From assembly GCA_036495685.1 (NCBI GenBank), contig DASXMJ010000075.1, positions 1 through 32,015 on the forward strand: a stretch of 32,015 nt of DNA, read 5' to 3'. Below, piece by piece: positions 9,110 through 17,471 of the stretch (positions are counted from its first letter, which is position 1; every line of letters starts with the position of its first letter). Made by a program: the position numbers and the translations under genes. Below the pieces are notes generated by a model that worked only from the letters and a program-made list of their open reading frames with translations, made no database searches and was not told the origin of the DNA. The stretch comes from Candidatus Binataceae bacterium. Lineage in GTDB: Bacteria > Desulfobacterota > Binatia > Binatales > Binataceae.

Positions 9110-10492
9110 ATGAAGGGCAAGTCGCCAGCGCGCCCCAATTTAATCCGCGGCCGGTTCGCGCGCGGGCGTTTGCCCGAAGTCGAGGCCTTCACCGCTTCTC
9201 TGCCGTTCGACCGCCGTCTCTATCGCCACGACATCCTTGGTTCGATCGCCCATGCCCGCATGTTGGCGCGCGTCGGCCTGATCCGCTCCTCCGAGGGGCG
9301 CGCGATTGAGCGCGGTCTTGGGCAGATCGAGCAGGAAATCGAATCCGGGAAATTTCGCTTTGTCACCTCCGACGAAGACATCCACCTCGCGATCGAGCGA
9401 CGCCTGATCGCGAAAATCGGGGAAGCCGGGCGCAAGCTCCACACCGCGCGCTCGCGCAACGACCAGGTCGCGCTCGACCTGCGTCTCTATTTGCGCGACG
9501 AAATCCAAAACGTCGATGAACTGATCCGGGTCCTGCGCGCATCGCTGATTCGGGTCGCGCGGCGCAACCTCGACACCACCATGCCCGGGTATACCCATCT
9601 ACAGCGCGCGCAGCCGGTTTCGCTGGCGCATCATGTGCTGGCCTACGTCGAAATGCTGGAGCGCGACCGCGAGCGCTTTGCCCAGGCGCTGGCACGCACC
9701 AACGTGATGCCGCTGGGGGCGGGCGCGCTGGCTGCCACCACTCTCCCGATCGATCGGAAAATGGTCGCGCGTGACCTGGGGTTCAAGCAGCTCGCGCACA
9801 ACAGTATGGACGCGGTCTCCGATCGCGACTTCGCGGTCGATTTTCTCTCGGCCGCAGCGCTCCTCGCGGTCCACCTGTCGCGGATGAGCGAGGAGCTCAT
9901 TCTGTGGACCTCTTCCGAATTCGGCTTCGCCGTGCTGCCCGACGAATTCTCCACCGGCAGCTCGATGATGCCGCAGAAGAAGAACCCGGACCTCGCGGAA
10001 CTCATTCGCGGCAAGACCGGCCGCGTCATCGGCGATCTGATGGCCATGCTCATCACCCTCAAGGGCCTTCCGCTCGCCTATAACTCCGATTTGCAGGAGG
10101 ACAAGGAGCGGGTCTTCGATGCACTCGACACCATCAAGCCGGCGCTCGACCTGATGGCGAAGTTGTGGACCGCACTGCGCTTCGATCGTGCCGCGATGCG
10201 CCGGGCCGCGGGTGGATTTGCACTCGCGACCGATCTCGCCGAGTACCTAGTCGCGCGGGGCGTGCCCTTTCGCGAAGCGCACGAGATCATCGGCGCGCTG
10301 GTGCGGGAAACCGCCGACTCCGGGCGCACCTTCGAGGAGCTAACCCTGGCCGAGCTGCGGCGCTATTCGCACGCGTTTGCCGCCGATGCGCTGGACCTGT
10401 TGGATGCGGACCATTCGGTCGCACGCCGAACCGTGACCGGCGGGCCCGCGCCGCGGACGATTGAGAAGCGGATCAAGGAACTCGATCGATGA
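9110..10492 (+). CDS. argH: Argininosuccinate lyase
   Basis: Cleaves argininosuccinate to arginine and fumarate, the last step of the pathway. It is a 460-residue member of the fumarase/aspartase superfamily. Conserved regions include TARSRNDQVALDLR near residue 111, TMPGYTHLQRAQPVS, and the signature GSSMMPQKKNP at 283-293, with the catalytic serine in this flexible loop. ATG 9110 is used. Its stop overlaps the start of the lipoprotein gene (ATGA), so the arginine genes read directly into the lysine section. Confidence 0.96.
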   Translation: MKGKSPARPNLIRGRFARGRLPEVEAFTASLPFDRRLYRHDILGSIAHARMLARVGLIRSSEGRAIERGLGQIEQEIESGKFRFVTSDEDIHLAIERRLIAKIGEAGRKLHTARSRNDQVALDLRLYLRDEIQNVDELIRVLRASLIRVARRNLDTTMPGYTHLQRAQPVSLAHHVLAYVEMLERDRERFAQALARTNVMPLGAGALAATTLPIDRKMVARDLGFKQLAHNSMDAVSDRDFAVDFLSAAALLAVHLSRMSEELILWTSSEFGFAVLPDEFSTGSSMMPQKKNPDLAELIRGKTGRVIGDLMAMLITLKGLPLAYNSDLQEDKERVFDALDTIKPALDLMAKLWTALRFDRAAMRRAAGGFALATDLAEYLVARGVPFREAHEIIGALVRETADSGRTFEELTLAELRRYSHAFAADALDLLDADHSVARRTVTGGPAPRTIEKRIKELDR

Positions 10493-10992
10493 CGCGCCAC
10501 TTCGCCATCGGGGCCGTGGTCGCACTTCTCGCATTCGTGGCCGCGGCGGCGTGGGTCGGATGCGGGGTGAAATCTCCGCCGGTCCGGCCGCAGGCCGCGC
10601 GGCCGCAGCGCATACTCGATCTCCATGCGGAGTCGGTCGAGAACGGGGTGAGACTGAACTGGGGCAGGCCCACCACCTATGAGGCGGGCGGTAAGATGCG
10701 CAACCTTGGATTCTTTGCGGTGATGCGCTCCGACGGTCAGGGCTTTTTTCGCAACATCGGTGAAGTGCCGGTAACCGACCAGCAACGCTTTCAGCAACAG
10801 CAGATGTTCGCCTTCACCGATCACAACACGACGATCGGTCACTCCTACACCTACCAGGTCATCTCCTACACCCAGGACAACTACAGAAGCGCTCCTTCCA
10901 ACCCGGTCGAGATCGAGCGCACCGTTCCGCGTCCTCCTCCCAACCCTGAGACTTTCGTCCTCCCCACGCCCACCCCGTTACCGCTACCTTAG
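10489..10992 (+). CDS. Small lipoprotein with fibronectin-III-like region
   Basis: A 167-residue envelope protein. A basic N-terminus and hydrophobic stretch lead to W-V-G-C (C25), a workable lipobox, followed by GVKSPP, similar to the CGxKGP start of the LptM/YifL lipoproteins found beside lysA or dapF in Proteobacteria. Residues about 40-145 contain repeated strand patterns (VRLNWGRP, GFFAVMRS, YTYQVISYT) that look like a fibronectin type III domain. The C-terminus is a proline-rich tail. It overlaps argH by four bases and precedes lysA. A similar lipoprotein lies between argH and lysA in Geobacter relatives, from memory. The role is unknown; an envelope scaffold or assembly helper is possible. 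Confidence 0.8.
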   Translation: MTRHFAIGAVVALLAFVAAAAWVGCGVKSPPVRPQAARPQRILDLHAESVENGVRLNWGRPTTYEAGGKMRNLGFFAVMRSDGQGFFRNIGEVPVTDQQRFQQQQMFAFTDHNTTIGHSYTYQVISYTQDNYRSAPSNPVEIERTVPRPPPNPETFVLPTPTPLPLP

Positions 10993-11041
10993 GCTCAGAG
11001 ATCCGTCTGCCCGCGGCGCCGGTTTATTCATTCTCGCCGGC

Positions 11042-11057
11042 TGTGATAAAAATCACT
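11042..11057. promoter_or_regulatory. CRP/FNR-like palindrome upstream of lysA
   Basis: TGTGA-TAAAAA-TCACT matches the TGTGA-N6-TCACA pattern of CRP-family sites except for the last base. It sits 47-62 bases before the lysA ATG, in a short AT-rich patch within the 111-base gap after the lipoprotein gene. The regulator is unknown. Confidence 0.4.
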
Positions 11058-11103
11058 TTCACACCGGGCATCCGGCTCAAGAGCGTCTGTCCCCACGTCG
11101 GGC

Positions 11104-12363
11104 ATGAACTATTTCGAATACAAGCACGATCAACTCTACGCCGAGGACATTCCGATAGCTGAGCTGGCCAGGCGCTTCGGCACGCCCTTCTATGTCTACA
11201 GCGCACGCACGCTCAAGCGCCATTTCCGGGTGTTCGATGAGGCTTTCGCGGGCACCGATCATCTGACCTGTTTCGCCATGAAGGCGCTCTCGAACCTGAG
11301 CATCCTGAAGCTGTTCGCTTCGATGGGTGCCGGATTCGACATCGTGTCGGTCGGCGAGTTGATGCGCTGTCTGCGGGTCGGAGCGGACCCAGGAAAAATA
11401 GTGTTTTCCGGGGTCGGCAAGACCGACGAAGAAATCGCGGCCGCCCTCACTGCCGGCATCCTGATGATTAACGTTGAGTCGCGGCCGGAACTGCATCACA
11501 TCAGCGAAGTCGCTGGACGCATGAAGTGTCGCGCACCGGTGAGCCTGCGCGTCAATCCCGACCTCGATCCGGGAACCCATCCGCACATCTCCACCGGCCA
11601 TCGTGACAGCAAGTTCGGCGTACCGCTGGCGCAGGTACACGAGTACTATGCGGAAGCGCGCGGGCTCCCGAACCTCGAACTGGTGGGCTTGAGCACGCAT
11701 ATCGGCTCGCAGATCACCGACACGGCACCGTTCAACGAGGCAGCCGAAAAGGTGAAGGCGATCGTGGGTGGATTGCGCTCGGCCGGGATGGCGCTCAAGT
11801 ACCTCGATCTCGGCGGCGGCCTGGGGATTCCTTACCAGGAAGAGCCGCCCGCCCCCGCCGAATACGCCAGGGTGCTGCTCAAGTCGATCCGAGATCTGGG
11901 ACTCAAGATAATCACCGAACCCGGCCGCGTGATTGTGGGGAACGCGGGCATCTTTGTCACCCGGGTCCTGTACGTCAAAGAAACCGACGTGAAGCGCTTC
12001 ATCGTGATCGATGGAGCGATGAACGACCTGATTCGGCCGGTGCTGTACGAGGCTTATCACGAGATTCGGCCGGTCGATCGCCGCAATCCGGGCAAACCAG
12101 TGGTTGCCGACGTGGTCGGACCGGTGTGCGAAAGCGGTGATTTCCTGGCGCGCGAGCGGGAACTGCCGGAGCCGAAAACCGGCGACTTGCTGGCGGTGAT
12201 GAGCGCCGGTGCCTACGGCTTTGTGATGGCATCGAACTACAACAGCCGTCCGCGCGCCGCAGAGATCCTGGTCGATGACACCGACGCGCACCTGATTCGC
12301 GAGCGCGACACTTTCGAGGATCTCATCCGCGGTGAGAAGATCATCGAGTTGCGGAGCCGGTGA
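11104..12363 (+). CDS. lysA: Diaminopimelate decarboxylase
   Basis: A PLP enzyme that decarboxylates meso-diaminopimelate to lysine. It is a 419-residue fold-type-III protein. The PLP lysine is K60 in CFAMKALSN. Other family landmarks are LRVNPDLDPGTHPHISTG, STHIGSQI, the phosphate-binding LGGGLGIPY, EPGRVIVGNAG, and the intersubunit catalytic cysteine in GPVCESGDF. The start at 11104 gives a normal N-terminus. It follows a 111-base gap that contains a CRP-like palindrome, so a separate promoter for lysA-dapF-dapA is plausible. Confidence 0.96.
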   Translation: MNYFEYKHDQLYAEDIPIAELARRFGTPFYVYSARTLKRHFRVFDEAFAGTDHLTCFAMKALSNLSILKLFASMGAGFDIVSVGELMRCLRVGADPGKIVFSGVGKTDEEIAAALTAGILMINVESRPELHHISEVAGRMKCRAPVSLRVNPDLDPGTHPHISTGHRDSKFGVPLAQVHEYYAEARGLPNLELVGLSTHIGSQITDTAPFNEAAEKVKAIVGGLRSAGMALKYLDLGGGLGIPYQEEPPAPAEYARVLLKSIRDLGLKIITEPGRVIVGNAGIFVTRVLYVKETDVKRFIVIDGAMNDLIRPVLYEAYHEIRPVDRRNPGKPVVADVVGPVCESGDFLARERELPEPKTGDLLAVMSAGAYGFVMASNYNSRPRAAEILVDDTDAHLIRERDTFEDLIRGEKIIELRSR

Positions 12364-12371
12364 GGGTGACG

Positions 12372-13265
12372 ATGGCGTCGCTCGAATTCACCAAGATGCA
12401 TGGCTGCGGCAACGACTACATTTATATTGTTGCGCTCAGGGCGCGTCCCGCCGACCCGGCCGGGCTCTCCCGGCGCCTTTCCGATCGCCACCTGGGCGTG
12501 GGCGGAGACGGATTGATCATGCTCGCTCCGTCGGCGGTCGGCGACTTTCGGATGGAGATGTACAACGCGGACGGAAGCCGCGGCGACATGTGCGGAAATG
12601 GCATCCGATGCCTCGCGCGCCTCGCCTACGAGCGCGGCTTCGTGCGCAAGAACCCGATGGCGGTGGAGACCGACGCGGGTCTCAAAACCGTCCACCTGCA
12701 AGTCGCCAAGGGCCAGGTGCAGAGCGCGACGGTGGACATGGGCGAGCCGATCCTGGATGGCCGCCGGATTCCTGTGGCCGCCGATGGTCGCATCATCGAC
12801 TATCCGCTGGAAGTGGGCGGTCGGACCGAAAGGATAACCTGCGTGTCGATGGGCAATCCGCATTGCGTCGTATTTGTGAACGACGACTCCGTATTCAGAC
12901 TGGATGGGTTCGAATTTGCACGGCTCGGCCGTCGCTTCGAGAATCACGCTTTCTTTCCCAAGCGCGTCAACACGGAGTTCATCCTGCCCGTCTCGCGCAA
13001 CCATCTCAGGATGCGGGTGTGGGAACGTGGCTCCGGGGAAACCCTCGCTTGTGGTACCGGCGCGTGTGCGGCGTTGGTCGCGGCGGTGCTGACCGGACGC
13101 GCCGAGCGCAAGGCGACCGTAGAGCTGCGCGGAGGTAACTTAGAAATCGAATGGCCGGATAAGGGCGAGGGGAAGAGTGCCGTCTACATGACCGGGGAGG
13201 CCATCACGGTGTTCGACGGGCAAGTCGAGCTGGGCGACGCTGAGATGGTCCCCGCACGCGTCTAG
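12372..13265 (+). CDS. dapF: Diaminopimelate epimerase
   Basis: Interconverts LL- and meso-diaminopimelate by a two-cysteine, PLP-independent mechanism. ATG 12372 is preceded by GAGGG at a five-base gap; a GTG at 12360 overlapping the lysA stop is the alternative. The 297-residue product starts FTKMHGCGNDYI. It has both catalytic cysteines, C74 in MCGNGIRC and C227 in LACGTGACAA, at the usual spacing. Its product feeds peptidoglycan and, through LysA, lysine. It lies between lysA and dapA. Confidence 0.95.
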   Translation: MASLEFTKMHGCGNDYIYIVALRARPADPAGLSRRLSDRHLGVGGDGLIMLAPSAVGDFRMEMYNADGSRGDMCGNGIRCLARLAYERGFVRKNPMAVETDAGLKTVHLQVAKGQVQSATVDMGEPILDGRRIPVAADGRIIDYPLEVGGRTERITCVSMGNPHCVVFVNDDSVFRLDGFEFARLGRRFENHAFFPKRVNTEFILPVSRNHLRMRVWERGSGETLACGTGACAALVAAVLTGRAERKATVELRGGNLEIEWPDKGEGKSAVYMTGEAITVFDGQVELGDAEMVPARV

Positions 13266-13281
13266 ACAGGGAGAGCAGACG

Positions 13282-14154
13282 ATGTTCCACGGTGCATTGA
13301 CAGCGATCATTACGCCGTTTCGCGATGGCGCGGTCGATGAAGCCGCACTGCGCGAGTTAGTCGAATGGCAAATTCAGAGCGGCATCGACGGGCTGGTGCC
13401 GTGCGGTTCCACGGGAGAATCCGCGACCCTGAGCCACGCCGAGCACGAGCGGGTTATCAAAATCACCATCGAGCAAACCCGAAAGCGGGTACCAGTCGTC
13501 GCCGGAACTGGCTCCAATTCAACCGCGGAAGCGATTCGCCTGACCGCTTCAGCCCGCGAGATGGGGGCTGACGGTGCGCTGCTGATTTCGCCTTATTACA
13601 ACAAACCCACCCAGGACGGCATCTACAAGCACTACAAGATGGTCGCGGCCAGCGTCGACTTACCGATCTTCGCCTATAACATCCCGGGCCGCACCGGCTC
13701 GAACGTCGCGCCCGAGACCTTCGCGCGCCTGGCCGAGATCAAGAACATCATCGGCGTGAAGGAAGCATCCGGCTCGACGGAGCAGACCTCCGACATCTTG
13801 CGCCTCACCAACGGCAAGTTCACGGTCCTCTCGGGCGACGACGCGCTCACCGTCCCGCTGATGGCCGTCGGCGCCAAGGGCGTGATTGCCACGATCGGCA
13901 ACGCGATGCCGCGCGAGATTCACGAACTGGCGGCAGCGGGGCTGGCCGGAGACTTCGAACGGGCGCGCCAGCTGCACTACAAGATGCTGCCGCTGATGCG
14001 CACCCTGTTCATCGAAACCAACCCCATCTGCATCAAGCAGGCCCTCGCTTTCATGGGCAAGTGCTGCAACGAACTACGCATGCCTCTGGTCCCGATGACC
14101 GCGCCCGCCGCTGAAAAACTGAAGGCGGCGATGAAAGAATTGCGGCTGATCTGA
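13282..14154 (+). CDS. dapA: 4-hydroxy-tetrahydrodipicolinate synthase
   Basis: Condenses pyruvate with aspartate semialdehyde, the branch-point step of diaminopimelate synthesis. It is a 290-residue TIM barrel. T44 (GSTGE), Y132 with R137 (YNIPGRTG) and the Schiff-base lysine K160 (IIGVKEASG) correspond to the catalytic set. A GGGAGAG ribosome site precedes the ATG. It closes the biosynthetic run; dapB, often next in related genomes, is not here, and the following gene is an unrelated sulfatase after 255 bases. Confidence 0.95.
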   Translation: MFHGALTAIITPFRDGAVDEAALRELVEWQIQSGIDGLVPCGSTGESATLSHAEHERVIKITIEQTRKRVPVVAGTGSNSTAEAIRLTASAREMGADGALLISPYYNKPTQDGIYKHYKMVAASVDLPIFAYNIPGRTGSNVAPETFARLAEIKNIIGVKEASGSTEQTSDILRLTNGKFTVLSGDDALTVPLMAVGAKGVIATIGNAMPREIHELAAAGLAGDFERARQLHYKMLPLMRTLFIETNPICIKQALAFMGKCCNELRMPLVPMTAPAAEKLKAAMKELRLI

Positions 14155-14250
14155 GTCTTCCTTTCCTCGTCCGCCGGCCGCTGGTGGTGCCATCCAAGCT
14201 GTGAGGCAGCCCCGCAGCGTTGCATGGATTGCGCAGTCTTCTCGAGAATC

Positions 14251-14324
14251 CTTCTCACCGCGCGGTCCCGCGATGACTCTTCACGGGTGAGAAGTTCTCT
14301 GTGTGGGTTCCCTTCGCGGGTGAG
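14251..14324. repeat. Clustered inverted and direct repeats upstream of the alkylsulfatase
   Basis: Within the dapA-alkylsulfatase gap, CTTCTCACC (14251-14259) is the exact reverse complement of GGTGAGAAG (14286-14294). TTCACGGGTGAG (14280-14291) recurs as TTCGCGGGTGAG (14313-14324), 33 bases or about three helical turns downstream. This layout suits a regulator binding site for the following gene, but no known operator is recognised. Confidence 0.35.
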
Positions 14325-14409
14325 TCGGTGGCTTGAAGGGTTTGCACGGATGACTGGACAATCATTGTTCCTGATGTCATCGAAGTCTCCGAGAGGAGGG
14401 GTCTAGCCA

Positions 14410-16329
14410 ATGACTGGCGCTGGAACGCCGGGTGAGACCGGATCGCGGGCCATGCCTGCGGCCAATCCGAGTAAGTCAAAAGAGGAAGTTCGACAGCTGG
14501 TCGCGAGTGACGACGGCAGGGACTTGGAGTTCGCCGAGCGTGGATTCATCGCGACCCGCAAGGATCCGCTCATCCGCGGGTCAGGCGGACGGACCGTGTA
14601 TGATCTTTCCTCTTATAGGTTTGTCAGCGGAGCTGCACCCGACACGGTAAACCCCAGCCTCTGGCGTCAGGCGCGGATTATAACCAGGCACGGACTATTC
14701 AAGGTCGCCGAGGGCATCTATCAGGTGCGCGGTTTCGATGTCTCGACGGTGTCATTCATAGATGCCGGATCGGGATGGATCGTAGTCGACCCGCTCATCT
14801 CGGTTGAGGTCGCGCAGGCGGCGCTCGAGTTGGTGACCGAGCATCTGGGCGCGAAGCCGGTACTTGCGGTGATCTACTCCCACAGCCACGTCGATCACTA
14901 TGGCGGTGTAGAAGGCGTTGCGACGCGGGCGGAGGTGGCCGCCGGAAAGGTCAGGATAATCGCGCCCGAGGGCTTCCTCGAGCATGCGGTGGCGGAGAAC
15001 ATCATCGTCGGGCCGGCGATGGTCCGGCGCGGACGGTATCAATTCGGCTTTACCCTGCCGCGCGGCGCGCAGGGCGAAATTACCTCTGGGCTGGGACCGG
15101 GCCCCTCACTCGGCAGGAGCTCGCTTATCGCACCTACCGACACCATCGTTCGGACCGGTCAGGAGCTGGCTATCGGCGACGTGCAGATGGTCTTCCAGAA
15201 TACCCCTGGAACCGAAGCGCCCGCCGAGATGAATTTCTATCTGCCGCAATTCCGCGCCCTATTCATGGCCGAAAACGCCAATCTCACCATGCACAATCTG
15301 CTTCCAGCACGCGGCGCGCTGGTGCGGGATTGCAAGGCGTGGGCTGACTACCTGACCGAGGCGATCCGTTTGTTCAGCGACCGCAGCGACGTGATGTTCG
15401 CCGCCCACGGAATACCGCGCTTCGGGCAGCTTGAGATTGCCGAGTTCCTCGCCAGCCATCGCGACGCCTACAAGTTTCTCCACGATCAGACGATCAGGCT
15501 GATCAACACCGGCCTGACCGCCAGCGAGATCGCGGAAGTTCTCGAACTGCCAGCGGTGCTGGCGGGCGAATGGTTCAACCGCGGTTACTACGGCACTATG
15601 AGCCATAACTCCAAGGCCGTTTATCAGCGTTACCTGGGTTGGTACGACGCGAACCCCGCCAACTTGAACCCGCTGCCGCCCGAACCTGCCGCAAAACGCT
15701 ATGTCGAAGCGATGGGAGGAGTAGGCGCGGTGATGTCTCGTGCCAGGGAAGCTGCTAATGCGGGCGACGACCGCTGGGCGGCAATGCTTCTCAACCACGT
15801 CGTGTTCGCGGAACCCGACAACCAGGCCGCCCGGGAGCAGCTTGCCGCGAGCTACACTCGACTGGGCTTCGAGTCCGAAGCGGGCACCTGGCGCAACATT
15901 TACCTGACCGGCGCGCAGGAGCTGCGCTATGGGGTACTCAAGCTATCGACGTCGATAACGAGTTCCGACGCGCTATTCGAGACACCTACCACGATGCTGT
16001 TGGACGTGGCGGCGGTGCAGCTCAATCCGGACAAGGCCGCGACGCGGCCCTTCAAGCTCAACATCGCTGTGACCGATCGTGACGAGCGTCACTTGGTTTC
16101 GGTACGCAACGGCGTCCTGATTCACGAGCAGGGCGTCAGCGATCCACATGCCGCCGCAACCATCCGGCTCAAGCACGGCGAGCTGGTGATGACGCTACTC
16201 CGCGGGGCACCGGTCGCGGCGCGAATCGCGTCGGGCGACATCGTGGCGGAGGGCGATTGGCATCTCTACGAGGCGCTCGTCGCAATGATCGAACCGCCCG
16301 ACGCAAACTTCGCCATCGTGACGCCGTGA
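14410..16329 (+). CDS. Metallo-beta-lactamase-fold alkylsulfatase (SdsA1/BDS1-like)
   Basis: A 639-residue hydrolase expected to cleave alkyl sulfate esters to alcohol and sulfate. The N-terminal metallo-beta-lactamase domain (about 60-370) carries HSHVDH at 158-163, the PGTEAPAEMNFY stretch, the metal-ligand glutamate E288 in MAENANLTMHNL, and H333 in AAHGIP. A helical dimerisation domain follows (about 380-500), then an SCP2-like C-terminal domain (about 510-635). No clear signal peptide is seen, so it is probably cytoplasmic, unlike secreted SdsA1. A strong GAGGAGGGG ribosome site precedes the ATG. It converges with two alcohol dehydrogenase genes. Substrate chain length cannot be read from sequence. 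Confidence 0.88.
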   Translation: MTGAGTPGETGSRAMPAANPSKSKEEVRQLVASDDGRDLEFAERGFIATRKDPLIRGSGGRTVYDLSSYRFVSGAAPDTVNPSLWRQARIITRHGLFKVAEGIYQVRGFDVSTVSFIDAGSGWIVVDPLISVEVAQAALELVTEHLGAKPVLAVIYSHSHVDHYGGVEGVATRAEVAAGKVRIIAPEGFLEHAVAENIIVGPAMVRRGRYQFGFTLPRGAQGEITSGLGPGPSLGRSSLIAPTDTIVRTGQELAIGDVQMVFQNTPGTEAPAEMNFYLPQFRALFMAENANLTMHNLLPARGALVRDCKAWADYLTEAIRLFSDRSDVMFAAHGIPRFGQLEIAEFLASHRDAYKFLHDQTIRLINTGLTASEIAEVLELPAVLAGEWFNRGYYGTMSHNSKAVYQRYLGWYDANPANLNPLPPEPAAKRYVEAMGGVGAVMSRAREAANAGDDRWAAMLLNHVVFAEPDNQAAREQLAASYTRLGFESEAGTWRNIYLTGAQELRYGVLKLSTSITSSDALFETPTTMLLDVAAVQLNPDKAATRPFKLNIAVTDRDERHLVSVRNGVLIHEQGVSDPHAAATIRLKHGELVMTLLRGAPVAARIASGDIVAEGDWHLYEALVAMIEPPDANFAIVTP

Positions 16330-16365
16330 GTTTGGCCGAGCCCGCAGCAGCCGCGCTCTCTAACG

Positions 16366-17451
16366 CTACTCGAGCATCAACACCGTGCGCGCCACTTCGC
16401 CCGCCTTCATGGCGCGGAAGGCCTCGTTGACATCTTCCAGCTTGCCGCGGCGCGTGATCATGTCGTCGAGATCAATCCGCCCCTGCCGATAGAGATCGAT
16501 GATTCGCGGCATGTCTATGCGAAACCGGTTCGACCCCATGAAGCAGCCCTGAATCCGCTTCTCGAGCAGCAACGAGAACCCGTCGACCTCGACCTTCTGC
16601 CCCAGCGGAACCATCCCGACGATGGTGGCAACCCCGCCCGGACGGATCGATTCATAGGCCTGCTCGGCCGCCACCTTGAGGCCGATTGCCTCAAATGAGT
16701 AGTCCGCGCCATCGCCGGTAAGCTCGCGGATTTTGTTGACCGGGTCGTCTTTCGACGCATCCACGGCGTGCGTCGCACCGAGCTTCAGTGCGAGGTCGAG
16801 CTTGCTCTTGAATTTGTCGACCACGATTATCATCCGCGCTCCCGCCACCCGCGCGCCCTGGATAATCGCCAGCCCCACGCCGCCAGCGCCGAACACCGCG
16901 ACCTGAGACCCGGGCGAGACCTTGGCGGTATGCAGCGCCGCGCCGACGCCCGTCATGACACCGCATCCGATGAGTGCAGCGCGATCGAGCGGCATATCGT
17001 TGTCGATCTTCACCAGCGCATTCTCGTGCACCAGCATCTTCTCCGCATATCCGGACAGGTCCGCGAACTGATTGACCATCTGCCCTTTCTGCGAAAGCCG
17101 CGGCTTGTCGCCGGGCGTCCGCTGCGTGGCCGCCTTGTTGGAGCACAGGTTCGGATGTCCCGACATGCATTCCTCGCAGTAGCCGCAGAACACGCTGAGA
17201 CACGCGATCACGTGGTCGCCAGGCTTCAGGTAACTGACCTGCGAACCGACCTTCTCCACGACCCCCGCCGCTTCATGGCCAAGAATCGCCGGCGTCGGCC
17301 ACATGTAGAGTCCATCGACGAAATGCAGATCGCTGTGACACACGCCACTGGCGACCGTGCGCACCAGAACCTCGCGGTCCTTCGGTTCGTCTATATCGAC
17401 CTGCTCGATGGTGAGCGGCTGATTTGGTCCGTGATAGATTGCTGCCTTCAT
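16366..17451 (-). CDS. Zinc-dependent alcohol dehydrogenase, paralogue 1
   Basis: A 361-residue medium-chain dehydrogenase. Catalytic zinc ligands are C38 (GVCHSDLHF), H59 (GHEAAG) and the cysteine of IGCGVMTG. The structural zinc site is complete: C89, C92, C95 and C103. The Rossmann motif GAGGVGLAIIQGA is followed by the VVDKFKSK strand, consistent with NAD preference. It resembles class III-like and NDMA-dependent bacterial alcohol dehydrogenases; the true substrate is unknown. AAGGAG precedes the ATG. It is the downstream member of a tandem pair, 20 bases after its paralogue, and its stop faces the alkylsulfatase stop 36 bases away. Oxidation of fatty alcohols released by that enzyme is an attractive inference. 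Confidence 0.9.
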   Translation of the reverse strand: MKAAIYHGPNQPLTIEQVDIDEPKDREVLVRTVASGVCHSDLHFVDGLYMWPTPAILGHEAAGVVEKVGSQVSYLKPGDHVIACLSVFCGYCEECMSGHPNLCSNKAATQRTPGDKPRLSQKGQMVNQFADLSGYAEKMLVHENALVKIDNDMPLDRAALIGCGVMTGVGAALHTAKVSPGSQVAVFGAGGVGLAIIQGARVAGARMIIVVDKFKSKLDLALKLGATHAVDASKDDPVNKIRELTGDGADYSFEAIGLKVAAEQAYESIRPGGVATIVGMVPLGQKVEVDGFSLLLEKRIQGCFMGSNRFRIDMPRIIDLYRQGRIDLDDMITRRGKLEDVNEAFRAMKAGEVARTVLMLE

Positions 17452-17471
17452 TGCGATTCTCCTTGCGCGCT

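Noticed and set aside
8895..9113. 72-codon plus frame overlapping the argH start by ATGA
   Set aside because: It has no ribosome site, overlaps the better-supported zinc-ribbon frame, and gives an Arg/Pro/Ala-rich product without any domain. The ATGA overlap alone is not enough.
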